A stretch of DNA of 64,000 bases from Streptomyces sp. ADI95-17 (lineage in GTDB: Bacteria > Actinomycetota > Actinomycetes > Streptomycetales > Streptomycetaceae): the NCBI RefSeq assembly GCF_003846175.1, contig NZ_ML123046.1, positions 56,349 to 120,348 on the forward strand, written 5' to 3'. The notes beneath the pieces were generated by a model. The model was not told the DNA's origin, searched no databases, and saw only the letters and a program-made list of their open reading frames with translations. Made by a program: the position numbers and the translations under genes. Below are positions 25,401 through 32,404 of this stretch, in pieces (within the stretch, counting starts at the first letter, position 1; the number at the start of each line of letters is the position of its first letter).

Positions 25401-25986
25401 CCTGATGGACGATCACCACGCCTTCCTGAAGGAGCTCGGCACGGTCTCCGCCAAGCGGCTGCGCGAGGCACGGCACGGGGACACCGTGCTGGTCGCGGGC
25501 GCCAAGGCAGCCACCCAGACCCCGCCGGTCCTTCACCGCACCAAGTCAAGCCCGTACGGGGAAGCGACCGCGCGGGAGCCGCAGCGGATCATCTTCGTCA
25601 CCCTCGACGACTCGACCGGCCTGATAGACCTGGCTTTCTTCGCCGACAACCAAGCCGACTGCGCGCACACGATCTTTCACAGCTGGCTGCTGCTGGTCCG
25701 CGGGAAAGTCCAACGCCGTGGGCCGCGTTCGCTCAGTGTTGTCGGCTCTGCCGCGTGGGATCTGATGGAACTGGCGGAGTTGCGCCGGTCCGGAGGTCTC
25801 GATGCTGTGGCGGACCGATTGGCGGAGCGTCAGGAGCACCCTGCCCCTGAGACGAGAAAGCCTGGTCGAACGATTCAAGTGGCCAACGGCGTCGAAATGG
25901 ATCCATGGGCGGATCTCAGGCCCGCCGGCGGTGACTCCATGGGGGGCGGAAAGTTCTGGCACTCCAGTCCTGGAAGCGCAGGGTGA
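22483..25986 (+). CDS. dnaE2: Error-prone DNA polymerase III alpha DnaE2 (chimeric 3' end)
   Basis: A 1167-aa C-family polymerase. The PHP domain is at 1-200 (FTHLHTVSGFS, ALTDRDTLAG). The catalytic Asp motif is VLPDIDIDVES near 427-437. VQFDKEDVEDLGLLKLDVLG and the FGSYGFCKAHAVAFA fingers region follow, with an OB-fold at about 1000-1110. It does DNA-damage-induced translesion synthesis. ATG 22483 has AGGAGG upstream. After codon ~1016 (TQTPPV) the sequence changes: an extra LHRTKSSPYGEATAREPQ stretch leads into a diverged C-terminus with lower GC. The native C-terminal coding DNA is found displaced at 33640-34068. The last 150 residues are thus supplied by an inserted element, yet the frame is intact. 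The stop overlaps the next gene (GTGA). Confidence 0.93.
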   Translation: MPGFTHLHTVSGFSLRYGASHPERLAERAAERGMDALALTDRDTLAGTVRFAKACAEAGIRPLFGVELAVGPAKAEHTRTGGPAQRPRTPVRGGAFIDESAPRITFLARDGARGWAELCRLVTAAHAPAPDGAGRPLVGRADLPAQGLTVLLGPASDVGRALAAGRPDRAAALLACWREIYGDDLRLEAVHHGREGTGPGSLRLAARTVGLAAEQGVRAVLTNAVRYADAGQGPVADVLDAARRLVPVDPRRAPLDSGERWLKDARAMKETAERIASAAGLGKDAGARLLAETRRTADACAVDPEDHLGLGSVHFPEPELVGAGRRTAQRVLASRAAAGMVVRGYDRRRDYWERMHQELDVIAYHGFASYFLTVAQVVDDVREMKVRVAARGSGAGSLVNHLLGIAHADPVEHGLLMERFLSRRRFVLPDIDIDVESARRLDVYRAIIERFGAERVATVAMPETYRVRHAIRDVGAALSMDPAETDRLAKAFPHIRARDARAAMEELPELREVAREKDRYGRLWELVEALDALPRGIAMHPCGVLLSDATLLRRVPTVPTSGEGFPMVQFDKEDVEDLGLLKLDVLGVRMQSAMAHAVTEIGRASGQAVDLDAVEPDDPETYRMIRSAETLGCFQIESPGQRDLVGRLQPAGFHDLVVDISLFRPGPVAADMVRPFIEARHGRAPVRYPHPDLEGPLRETYGVVVFHEQIIEMVDIMTGCGRDEADRVRRGLSDPESQDRIRTWFALRATEKGYDAEVTARTWEIIEAFGSYGFCKAHAVAFAVPTYQSAWLKAHHPAAFYAGLLTHDPGMYPKRLLLADARRRGVPVLGLDVNRSAATHRIELVSDDEGGEGVWGVRLALSDVHGIGAAEVARIEAGQPYTSLLDFWQRARPGRPAAERLARVGALDAFGANRRDLLLHLSELHRAQRGAGPGAQLPLGGGHRTGSIGLPDLDDAERLSAELGVLSMDVSRHLMDDHHAFLKELGTVSAKRLREARHGDTVLVAGAKAATQTPPVLHRTKSSPYGEATAREPQRIIFVTLDDSTGLIDLAFFADNQADCAHTIFHSWLLLVRGKVQRRGPRSLSVVGSAAWDLMELAELRRSGGLDAVADRLAERQEHPAPETRKPGRTIQVANGVEMDPWADLRPAGGDSMGGGKFWHSSPGSAG

Positions 25987-26960
25987 TCGAGATGGCCGTT
26001 ATCTATATCCAGGCGCCAGGGCCGCCTCGGGAAACATGGGAGACACTTCTTCAGGTACTGGGCGACATCACCCCGGTTGTCGAGGCCGTTCCTCCCGACG
26101 CCGTATTGGCGGATGTGAGTGGGAGCGTTCGCTATTTCGATTGCGACGCTGTTGAGATCGCGCGACTGGTGCGTGTGCGTACGCTGGCGTTGCACGGCCT
26201 TGACTGCGCTGTCGGTGTGGCTCCCAATCCCATGCTCGCCAGGATGGCCGGGCAGCACGGACCGCCAGGTGCTGTTCGCTGTATCGCGGATACCCCACAG
26301 GGAATCTCCGGTTTCCTGAATCCAAAACCAGTGGCGGTCCTGTACGGAGTGGGGCCGAAGACGGCTCGCGTGCTCTGCGAGTACGGGTTGGACAGTATCG
26401 GTAAGGTGGCAGGAACTTCTGAGGCCATCCTGCAGAGGATCCTGGGTGCCAAGATGGGCCGTCTTGTGCACGAACGGGCCCGTGGCATCGACCGGACACG
26501 CGTGGTACCGCACGCTCCGCCCAGGTCAACCAGTGCTGAATTGCGATTCGACAGGCATGAGATCGATGGATCCATACGCCGAAGCGCGCTACTTGAACTT
26601 GCCGTTGATATCGGCAGGCAATTGCGAACGGACGGCCAGGTGGCCCGCACGCTTACGCTCACAGTTCATTACGCGGATCGGTCTACGACCACCCGGACGC
26701 GAGTGCTTCCAGAACCCACGGCTCACACTCCGGTACTGGCGGGCACTGCACAAGCGCTGCACGATGCCTTGGGACTTCAGCGGGCACGGGTAACAGCTCT
26801 CTCCCTGAGAGCAGAGGATCTGACGACCGTTCGGCTCTCCGGCCAGCAGCTCACCTTCGATCGGCAGACGGAAAGCGCCCGCCGACTTGAACCGGTCCTC
26901 GATCGAATCGCCGCAAGATGGCCTGGCTCGGTGAGGCCGGCGACCCTCGTCCGATCGTGA
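25983..26960 (+). CDS. Y-family polymerase-like DnaE2 accessory protein, element copy
   Basis: A 325-aa protein related to DinB/ImuB. It matches the protein at 34065-35072 along its length (VVEAVPPDAVLADVSGSVRYF, LALHGLDCAVGVAPNPMLARMA, VGPKTARVLCEYGLDSIGKVA, RARGIDRTRVVPHAP). The Y-family catalytic acidic motifs are not kept: the start lacks the usual D-M-D and the S-x-D-E motif reads PDAVLAD. It should therefore be a non-catalytic partner, like ImuB. Its GTG overlaps the dnaE2 stop, keeping the coupling seen at the native locus. Third-position A/T is much more frequent than in the second copy, which points to transfer from a different lineage together with the replaced dnaE2 tail. Confidence 0.8.
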   Translation: MIEMAVIYIQAPGPPRETWETLLQVLGDITPVVEAVPPDAVLADVSGSVRYFDCDAVEIARLVRVRTLALHGLDCAVGVAPNPMLARMAGQHGPPGAVRCIADTPQGISGFLNPKPVAVLYGVGPKTARVLCEYGLDSIGKVAGTSEAILQRILGAKMGRLVHERARGIDRTRVVPHAPPRSTSAELRFDRHEIDGSIRRSALLELAVDIGRQLRTDGQVARTLTLTVHYADRSTTTRTRVLPEPTAHTPVLAGTAQALHDALGLQRARVTALSLRAEDLTTVRLSGQQLTFDRQTESARRLEPVLDRIAARWPGSVRPATLVRS

Positions 26961-26979
26961 CAGCGCCACGGCTGCCTTC

Positions 26980-27013
26980 AAGTCTCAACTCACCAGCACA
27001 GGAGTCCTGTTGG
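26980..27013. repeat. Direct repeat copy 1 (left of cargo)
   Basis: AAGTCTCAAC ... CAGGAG ... GTTGGTT, 34 bases. It matches 29916-29949 at 26 of 34 positions in the same orientation, and most differences are transitions. This copy also has the small inverted repeat ACAGGA-G-TCCTGT, so it could be part of a terminator for the accessory gene that ends at 26960. Confidence 0.65.
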
Positions 27014-27074
27014 TTGCCTGCCTTGCCGCACTCGACCTGCCTCACGCCCGGGTCGAGTGGGTCATCATGCCCAT

Positions 27075-27094
27075 GGTCACCCGCGAGGGTGACC
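27075..27094. terminator. Hairpin before the HTH gene
   Basis: A perfect 8-bp stem GGTCACCC/GGGTGACC with a GCGA tetraloop. It lies 14 bases beyond the HTH stop and downstream of the accessory gene on the other strand, so it is convergent to both. Confidence 0.65.
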
Positions 27095-27108
27095 GTCGCT
27101 GCAAGCAG

Positions 27109-27468
27109 TCACTTCCGCTCCAGCGCGGCCAGCCGCAGCTCAAGCTGGTCTACCCGGTGCCGTAGCAGGGTGACTTGGGCTTCCAGGCTGACTTCCCGTT
27201 CCGCCCTGCGCTGGATGCGCGGTGACGCGGCGGCGCGCTCGATCACCGCGTCCAGCCGGACCAGTCGCTGCGGGCCGTTCGGGCCGTCCGCCAGCCGGGA
27301 CTGGATTTCGCCGTTGCGGTACCAGGACCGCAGGGCCGAGCGGGAGACGCCGGTCTCCGCCTCCGCCTTGGCCAGCGTCACCCAGGGTGCCTCGTCCAGC
27401 TGCTCGAACAACTCCAGCTCGTTCTGCCAGCGCGTGAGCCGGTCCTCCCAGTCCGACGGTGTCTCCAT
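27109..27468 (-). CDS. Small helix-turn-helix/coiled-coil DNA-binding protein
   Basis: A 119-aa protein. The middle part TLAKAEAETGVSRSALRSWYRNGEI is a MerR/excisionase-like winged helix-turn-helix. The C-terminus (AEREVSLEAQVTLLRHRVDQLELRLAALE) is a leucine-rich coiled coil suited to dimer formation. ATG 27468 has GGGAGGG upstream. It faces the ClpN-like gene across a 68-bp gap holding one palindrome, so it is likely the regulator of that gene and of itself. A small coiled-coil protein near two tyrosine recombinases also recalls TnpC of Tn554, but it is 2.5 kb away from them and paired with another gene. Confidence 0.7.
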   Translation of the reverse strand: METPSDWEDRLTRWQNELELFEQLDEAPWVTLAKAEAETGVSRSALRSWYRNGEIQSRLADGPNGPQRLVRLDAVIERAAASPRIQRRAEREVSLEAQVTLLRHRVDQLELRLAALERK

Positions 27469-27491
27469 GACACCCTCCCTTCAGCATGGTG

Positions 27492-27521
27492 ACCCTATCA
27501 ATAACAGTGTATTGACAGGGT
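27492..27521. promoter_or_regulatory. Palindromic operator between HTH and ClpN-like genes
   Basis: ACCCTATCAAT and ATTGACAGGGT form an 11-bp inverted repeat (10 of 11 positions) around 8 bases. It lies midway between two divergent starts. The right arm contains TTGACA, a possible -35 for the ClpN-like gene, so a protein bound here could block both promoters. Confidence 0.7.
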
Positions 27522-27536
27522 TGAGAGCATGGAAGC

Positions 27537-28508
27537 ATGACTTTCGAGAGGTTCACGGTGAAGGCCCGCCAGGCGGTCGTAGCGGCCCAGGAGCAGGCGA
27601 GGAAGCTCAAGCACGACCACATCGGCACGGAGCACGTCCTGTTGGGGCTGCTCGACGTGCCGGACGGCACGGCGGCGAAAGTGCTGCACCGGCTCGGGTA
27701 CGACAAGGAGGCGGCGCGGGCCGACATCACCGCGGTGGTCAAGCCCGGCACGAAGGAGCTGAGCGGCCACATCCCCTTCGCGCCGGGCGCTAAGAAGACA
27801 CTGGAACTCGCCCTGCGCGAGGCGCGGCAGCTGCACCACAACGACATCGATACGGAACACATCCTGCTCGCCCTGGTCAGCGAAGGTGAGGGCGTCGGCG
27901 CGCAGGTGCTCGCCGAGCGGATCGATCCGATCGACAAGATCCGTGCCGCGGTACTCGCGTCGTCGGAGGGATCACAGGACGTCACGGCCGGCCCATGGCC
28001 GGCCGGCACACCCGCCACCGAGGACACGGTGTCCACCGCCAGCGCGCTGGCCGGTGGCGCACCGGTCGGCAGCCATCACCTGCTGGAGGCGATGCTGCAG
28101 ACGGAGAACAGCATGGCGTCCAGGGTGCTGCGCGAACTCGGGGTCGACCCGGACGCGGTCGCCGCCAAGATCGACGAACTGGATCCGGAGACGACCACGG
28201 ATGCGAACCCGGAGGAGACCGCCGCGCGAAAGATGGAAATCCGGCTGGTCGACGACGAGGTGCACCTGATCCTGCGGGACCCGACGACGATCACGCTCGC
28301 CAAGAAGGTCACGGAGCTGTCCGACAGTCCGATCCGGGGCGTCGGGCCGGTGGTCGGCATGTTCGTCCCGCTCTGGCGGTCGACCAACCAGCTGCTGGTG
28401 CAGCTCCAGCGAACGCTGGAACCGGAACCCAGAGAAGAGGACGGATCCGCCGCGAGCAACGTGGCCAAGGCCCTGCGTACGGCCCTCGCGCCCCGGCTCC
28501 GCCGGTGA
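27537..28508 (+). CDS. ClpN-domain protein without AAA module
   Basis: A 323-aa protein with tandem Clp N-terminal repeats: FTVKARQAVVAAQEQARKL with HIGTEHVLLGLL, then FAPGAKKTLELALREARQ with DIDTEHILLALV. A third half-repeat near 170-215 reads VGSHHLLEAMLQ. In ClpA/ClpC these domains bind substrates or adaptors. The ATPase domains are absent, so this protein could act as a free adaptor or stress sensor. The C-terminal 100 residues (MEIRLVDDEVHLILRD, PLWRSTNQLLVQLQRTL) are of unknown fold. It is divergent from, and probably controlled by, the HTH gene. Codon use is GC-rich like the chromosome, unlike the flanking recombinase genes. Confidence 0.85.
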   Translation: MTFERFTVKARQAVVAAQEQARKLKHDHIGTEHVLLGLLDVPDGTAAKVLHRLGYDKEAARADITAVVKPGTKELSGHIPFAPGAKKTLELALREARQLHHNDIDTEHILLALVSEGEGVGAQVLAERIDPIDKIRAAVLASSEGSQDVTAGPWPAGTPATEDTVSTASALAGGAPVGSHHLLEAMLQTENSMASRVLRELGVDPDAVAAKIDELDPETTTDANPEETAARKMEIRLVDDEVHLILRDPTTITLAKKVTELSDSPIRGVGPVVGMFVPLWRSTNQLLVQLQRTLEPEPREEDGSAASNVAKALRTALAPRLRR

Positions 28509-28616
28509 ACCGGTTGATCAGCGGACCGGAACCTGTCGGTGGCGGGCCGCCGTCGGCCGGCGCGGACCAGAGGCTGATGTCCCGTCAACAGGCGACATGA
28601 TGAAACAGAGGTAACC

Positions 28617-29726
28617 ATGACCATCGCCATCATCGGAGCGGGCCTGGGCGGCTTGGTTTTTGCACGGGTGCTGCACGTGAACGGCGTCGACGCCGTCGTG
28701 TATGAACGTGAACCGTCGCGCGGTGCGCGCGGTCAGGGCGGCATGCTCGACATCCACTCCGGCCAACGGGCGCTGCGCGAGGCCGGTCTGATCGACCAGT
28801 TCCATGCGATTGCCCGTGGTGAGGGCCAGGACATGCGTCTTCTCGAGCCGGATGGCACCCTGCTGCTCCAGGAGGACACGCCCGACGACGCCCCGCTCGA
28901 TCGACCTGAGGTCGACCGCGCCGATCTGCGGAACCTGCTGCTGGATTCGCTCCCCGGGGACGTGGTGCGCTGGGGGCACGCGTTCGAGTCCGCCGACAAC
29001 GGCCTGCTGCGCTTCGCCGACGGCAGCAGCGCGACGTATGACCTGCTGGTCGGCGCGGACGGCGCGCAGTCCCGGGTCCGGCCGTTGCTCACCGACGCAC
29101 GCCCGGCGCACATCGGCCAGAACGTCGTCGAGGTCGGCATCCCCGATATCGACCGCACGCACCCCGAACTCGCGGCGATGGTCGGGCGCGGCAACTACTG
29201 GGTGCTCGGCAACGGACTGTCCCTGGCGGCGCAGCGCAACGGCGACGGCCGCGTTCGCATCGGCCTCAGCTTCTACAACACCGCCGAGGACTGGTTCGCC
29301 ACCAGCGGGATCCCGTTCGACGACCCGGCCGCCGCACGAGCGCGGCTGATCGAGCTGCTCCCCGGCTGGGACCCGCGGTTCACCGCGCTGATCGCGGCCT
29401 GCGACGACACGGTCTTGCCGCGCTCGATCAGCGCGCTCCCGGTCGGCCTGACCTGGCCGTCGACGCCAAGCGTCACGCTGCTCGGCGATGCCGCGCACCT
29501 GATGCCGCCGGTGGGACAGGGCGCCAACATGGCGCTGCTCGACGGCGCCCTGCTCGGTCTCGCGCTGGCCGCGCACCCGGACGACGTTCCCGCCGCCGTC
29601 AAAGAATACGAACGCGAGATGTTCGAACGCACCGGTGCTGCCGCCCGGATGTCCGCGGACATGCAGGAATTGCTGACGTCGCCGGACGCCGCCCAGAAAA
29701 TGCTCGCGTTCTTCCAACCAGGCTGA
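28617..29726 (+). CDS. TetX-like FAD-dependent monooxygenase
   Basis: A 369-aa flavoprotein. IAIIGAGLGGLVFARVL is the GxGxxG Rossmann motif. YEREPSRGARGQGGMLDIHSGQRALREAGL and RPEVDRADLRNLLLDSL follow the Tet(X) pattern closely, and LLGDAAHLMPPVGQGANMALLDG is the second FAD motif. The family hydroxylates aromatic substrates with NADPH and oxygen; Tet(X) inactivates tetracyclines, and relatives act on rifamycins or in biosynthesis. The specificity of this one cannot be read. It is the third cargo gene of the element. ATG 28617 has GAGGTAACC upstream. It may be a resistance or metabolic cargo gene. Confidence 0.82.
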   Translation: MTIAIIGAGLGGLVFARVLHVNGVDAVVYEREPSRGARGQGGMLDIHSGQRALREAGLIDQFHAIARGEGQDMRLLEPDGTLLLQEDTPDDAPLDRPEVDRADLRNLLLDSLPGDVVRWGHAFESADNGLLRFADGSSATYDLLVGADGAQSRVRPLLTDARPAHIGQNVVEVGIPDIDRTHPELAAMVGRGNYWVLGNGLSLAAQRNGDGRVRIGLSFYNTAEDWFATSGIPFDDPAAARARLIELLPGWDPRFTALIAACDDTVLPRSISALPVGLTWPSTPSVTLLGDAAHLMPPVGQGANMALLDGALLGLALAAHPDDVPAAVKEYEREMFERTGAAARMSADMQELLTSPDAAQKMLAFFQPG

Positions 29727-29887
29727 ATGTAACCGAATACGACCGGGCAACCGGCCACCCCTCCAGCGCGATCACCTGCGGTTCGGTCCTCTCGGCAGTC
29801 TCACGGGACGGCAAGCGACATGAATCTCAGCGAGCCTTTCAGCGTGACCACCGGTCGGGTCAGGCTGGTGGGATGCGCAACGCACGA

Positions 29888-29942
29888 GGCTCCTGCGCCG
29901 TTGGGGGAGTGTTCGAAGTCTCAACCCGCCGGTGCAGGAGCC
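29888..29942. repeat. Inverted repeat between TetX-like and recombinase genes
   Basis: GGCTCCTGCGCCG (29888-29900) pairs with CGGTGCAGGAGCC (29930-29942), 12 of 13 positions, with a 29-base loop. The genes on both sides converge on it, so it can terminate both. The surrounding 100 bases, starting near AATCTCAGCGAGCC at 29823, look like the worn end of a mobile element, but no transposase is present. Confidence 0.65.
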
Positions 29943-29949
29943 GCGTTGG
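29916..29949. repeat. Direct repeat copy 2 (right of cargo)
   Basis: Same-orientation partner of 26980-27013. Together the two copies enclose the HTH, ClpN-like and TetX-like genes (about 2.9 kb). This copy overlaps the right arm of the inverted repeat at 29888-29942 and lies 17 bases from the recombinase stop codon. Confidence 0.65.
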
Positions 29950-29965
29950 TTTCGTATTCTGCCGA

Positions 29966-32404
29966 TCAGGGACGGGGCAGCATGGAAGGAATCCCGAGGT
30001 CGACTGAGCGGCCCGGCTGCTCAGACCTCTGAGCCTGCTTCCGTTTCTCGCGCAGGAACTGCAGTGTGAGGTCGATGCCTTCGATCTCACCCAGCCAGCC
30101 CTCGCTCTCTGCTTGCTTCCTGCGGGCTTCCAGATCTTCTTCCAATTCGTTCAGACGTGGCAGCATTTTGGGATTCACCTGAAGCATTGGGCATCGCAGA
30201 CAAGCATGCTCATGCTGGCAAGGTGTGCCGTAGGGGCGGGCACAATTTCCCAGTTCAACCTTGCGGCGGTCGAAGTGCTCTTGGAACTCGTCCCACTCAT
30301 CGGTCGTTGCCGATCGGTACTCTTCGACAGGGCGCGCAGCCCGACGTCGTGCCAGGTATTCCTGATAGTGGCGTACGACATCCTCGTTGAAGACGGCTAC
30401 ATATCCGCCGGTGGTTTCGATGTTCAAGTGGCCCAGCAGTGCCGCACCGATATGGATGGGGAGCCCGTTATTGATGATCTCGGTAGCGAACAACCTGCGG
30501 AAATCATGAGGGGCGAACGTCAGGCCGACGAAGGCCGGGTTCGATTCGGCGAGTTCGTGGCAAAGTGTCCTGATCCGATTGGCGATGGTGTGAGGGCTGA
30601 TCACGCCTCGGCCGCCACGTGAGCCCCGTTGGAACAGGAAGGGCATGGATGCAGACCACTGTCGCTCGTGCGCGTCATAGCGTTGAAGAAGGGGAACGGA
30701 CCTCTGCTCTCCGGTGATATGGCGACGAATCACAGATGCGATCACGTGGAAGAGCTCTGCCGACATGGGGATGACACGCTCTCGGTCGGTTTTCGACGGC
30801 GCGATGACCAGGAGGGCGACCACCTCGCCGTTCGGCCTTTGGTACTGCCGGATGCTGAGCTGTGTCAGCTCGACAAGTTCCTCGATCCGTACCCCGCTCA
30901 GCCTCAGTGTCTCCACGTAGGCCCAATCCCAGAAGGCGTCTTCTTCTGCGCCTTCGGCATGAATTGCTTCGCCGGTGGCGAGGTCCTCCACACGCACCGG
31001 CGCTTTGGAGTGGCGAGCCTTCGCCTGGTCAGCTCGGCTGTTCGTCCGGCGGTAGGAGCGGCCGGCATGAGCGAACTCTTCGCCGGGTGGGATACCCGCT
31101 GCGGCCTGGAGAAGGGCGCGCGACTTCCTGTGTTTCTCCTCCACGTGCTCAACCAGCGTGGGCAGAAGGGGCTGCCGTTCACGGATGCGGTTGTCGGTGC
31201 GTTCCTTCGCCCTGCGGCGGCCGCTTCGCGCGGAGCGCACCTCGTGCCGGGGGACGGGGCACGGTACCGCCCAGACGCCCCACCGTTCTGGCTCTTCAAG
31301 AGCCCAGCTCTGCAGATCAAGGTAGAACCCCCGGACCTGGAGGAGGACGGAGTCCAGGGTCCGGCGCGGTTGGTCTCGCTCCTTTCCGACGAAGCTGACC
31401 TCTTCTCTCCATTTCTGGTAGACATCGTTTGACAGGCTGAGGTCGGCTTGCTCGGGCGCGATCTCCTCGATTTTCTGCCAGAACACCGAGACCAGAAGCT
31501 GTGCCAGGCCGGTCAGCGCGCTGTAGTCGAGCTCGGTTCGACGTCGCTCGAGATAGTCGATGAACAGCTGCCGCACCCCACCGCACCGGATGGGATAACT
31601 GTCCACCAGCTCGGTCACGGACTTCTGGCCGGAGACCAGCACAGCACGGAGGTGTTGGGGCGTCCCCGTCGGGAAGACGCCCATGCCGTGCAGTGTTTCC
31701 CAGGCAGAGTGGCCGGCGAAACGGCTGCTTCCAGGGGACGCGCCCCGGGTCAGCCCGTACTTATGGCACTCGAGCGAATAGTGCAGTAGCCCCTCGGGAG
31801 TCAGATGCTCCAGGGTGATTCCCTGAGTGATCAGCGCGAGGGTCACGTCGAACAACGAGGTCCGTTGCTGGCCGAGGCTGTGGGCGCTGGCCGACTCCGC
31901 CGTGAAGAACTTGTCCAGGTGCTTGTCCCGCTGAACATGTCTGAACTGTTCCGCAAGCCCGACGAAGTCGTTCGAGCGTACGGCGCGGAGTGACGGCTGG
32001 ATGACCCGGAGACAGATCAGACAACGCAAGCCGAGTGCTGCCTGGGTCTTGTGGGGGGCGTGGTCGAACCGCTCTTTCAACGGATTGCCGGGTTCGTCGA
32101 GGCCGCTGGCAACCCAGCGATCCTGCCAAGTCTTCCCCGGAAACTGAGCCAGATACGTAAGGACCCGCCGTGTTGCGATCCTGCGTGTTTTCCTTCCGCT
32201 GCTGTGGGTGACGGTCTCCCAGGCGACAGCCGCACAGTCGGCGATGTCCTCCACGCCGGCCTCGCTCAGGTCGCCGTAAGGGCGAGGTGCGGAATGCGCA
32301 ATGGATGGTGCCGCCACGAGCTTGCTGACGTCGTGCTTGAGACGCTTTCCGGACTGCGCCGGAACACGGTCCATCCGGCGATGTCGCAGAGTACTGTCAG
32401 CCAC
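29966..32404 (-). CDS. Large tyrosine recombinase (second of a pair)
   Basis: An 812-aa phage-integrase-family protein. The catalytic domain lies near 490-720: LSGVRIEELVEL carries the first Arg, FAPHDFRRLFATEI the H-x-x-R, LLGHLNIETTGGYVAVF the His and the nucleophile Tyr. After it comes a C-terminal Cys-containing segment (GTPCQHEHACLRCPML), a possible zinc-binding tail. The N-terminal 480 residues are larger than in ordinary integrases and should bind DNA or the partner. The GTG start overlaps the 3' end of the other recombinase by 8 bases, so the two are coupled. The size and order (shorter first, longer second) resemble TnpA-TnpB of Tn554. Low GC relative to the chromosome. Confidence 0.88.
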   Translation of the reverse strand: MADSTLRHRRMDRVPAQSGKRLKHDVSKLVAAPSIAHSAPRPYGDLSEAGVEDIADCAAVAWETVTHSSGRKTRRIATRRVLTYLAQFPGKTWQDRWVASGLDEPGNPLKERFDHAPHKTQAALGLRCLICLRVIQPSLRAVRSNDFVGLAEQFRHVQRDKHLDKFFTAESASAHSLGQQRTSLFDVTLALITQGITLEHLTPEGLLHYSLECHKYGLTRGASPGSSRFAGHSAWETLHGMGVFPTGTPQHLRAVLVSGQKSVTELVDSYPIRCGGVRQLFIDYLERRRTELDYSALTGLAQLLVSVFWQKIEEIAPEQADLSLSNDVYQKWREEVSFVGKERDQPRRTLDSVLLQVRGFYLDLQSWALEEPERWGVWAVPCPVPRHEVRSARSGRRRAKERTDNRIRERQPLLPTLVEHVEEKHRKSRALLQAAAGIPPGEEFAHAGRSYRRTNSRADQAKARHSKAPVRVEDLATGEAIHAEGAEEDAFWDWAYVETLRLSGVRIEELVELTQLSIRQYQRPNGEVVALLVIAPSKTDRERVIPMSAELFHVIASVIRRHITGEQRSVPLLQRYDAHERQWSASMPFLFQRGSRGGRGVISPHTIANRIRTLCHELAESNPAFVGLTFAPHDFRRLFATEIINNGLPIHIGAALLGHLNIETTGGYVAVFNEDVVRHYQEYLARRRAARPVEEYRSATTDEWDEFQEHFDRRKVELGNCARPYGTPCQHEHACLRCPMLQVNPKMLPRLNELEEDLEARRKQAESEGWLGEIEGIDLTLQFLREKRKQAQRSEQPGRSVDLGIPSMLPRP

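Noticed and set aside
22432..25536. A 1034-codon minus-strand frame opposite dnaE2
   Set aside because: Same cause: high GC leaves few stops. The dnaE2 frame has clear domains on the plus strand.
27109..27468. TnpC of a Tn554-like transposon
   Set aside because: Coiled coil and size fit loosely, but the gene is divergent from and shares a palindrome with the ClpN-like gene, far from the recombinases.
29750..29965. An intact insertion sequence between the TetX-like and recombinase genes
   Set aside because: There is an inverted repeat and element-like sequence, but no transposase frame.
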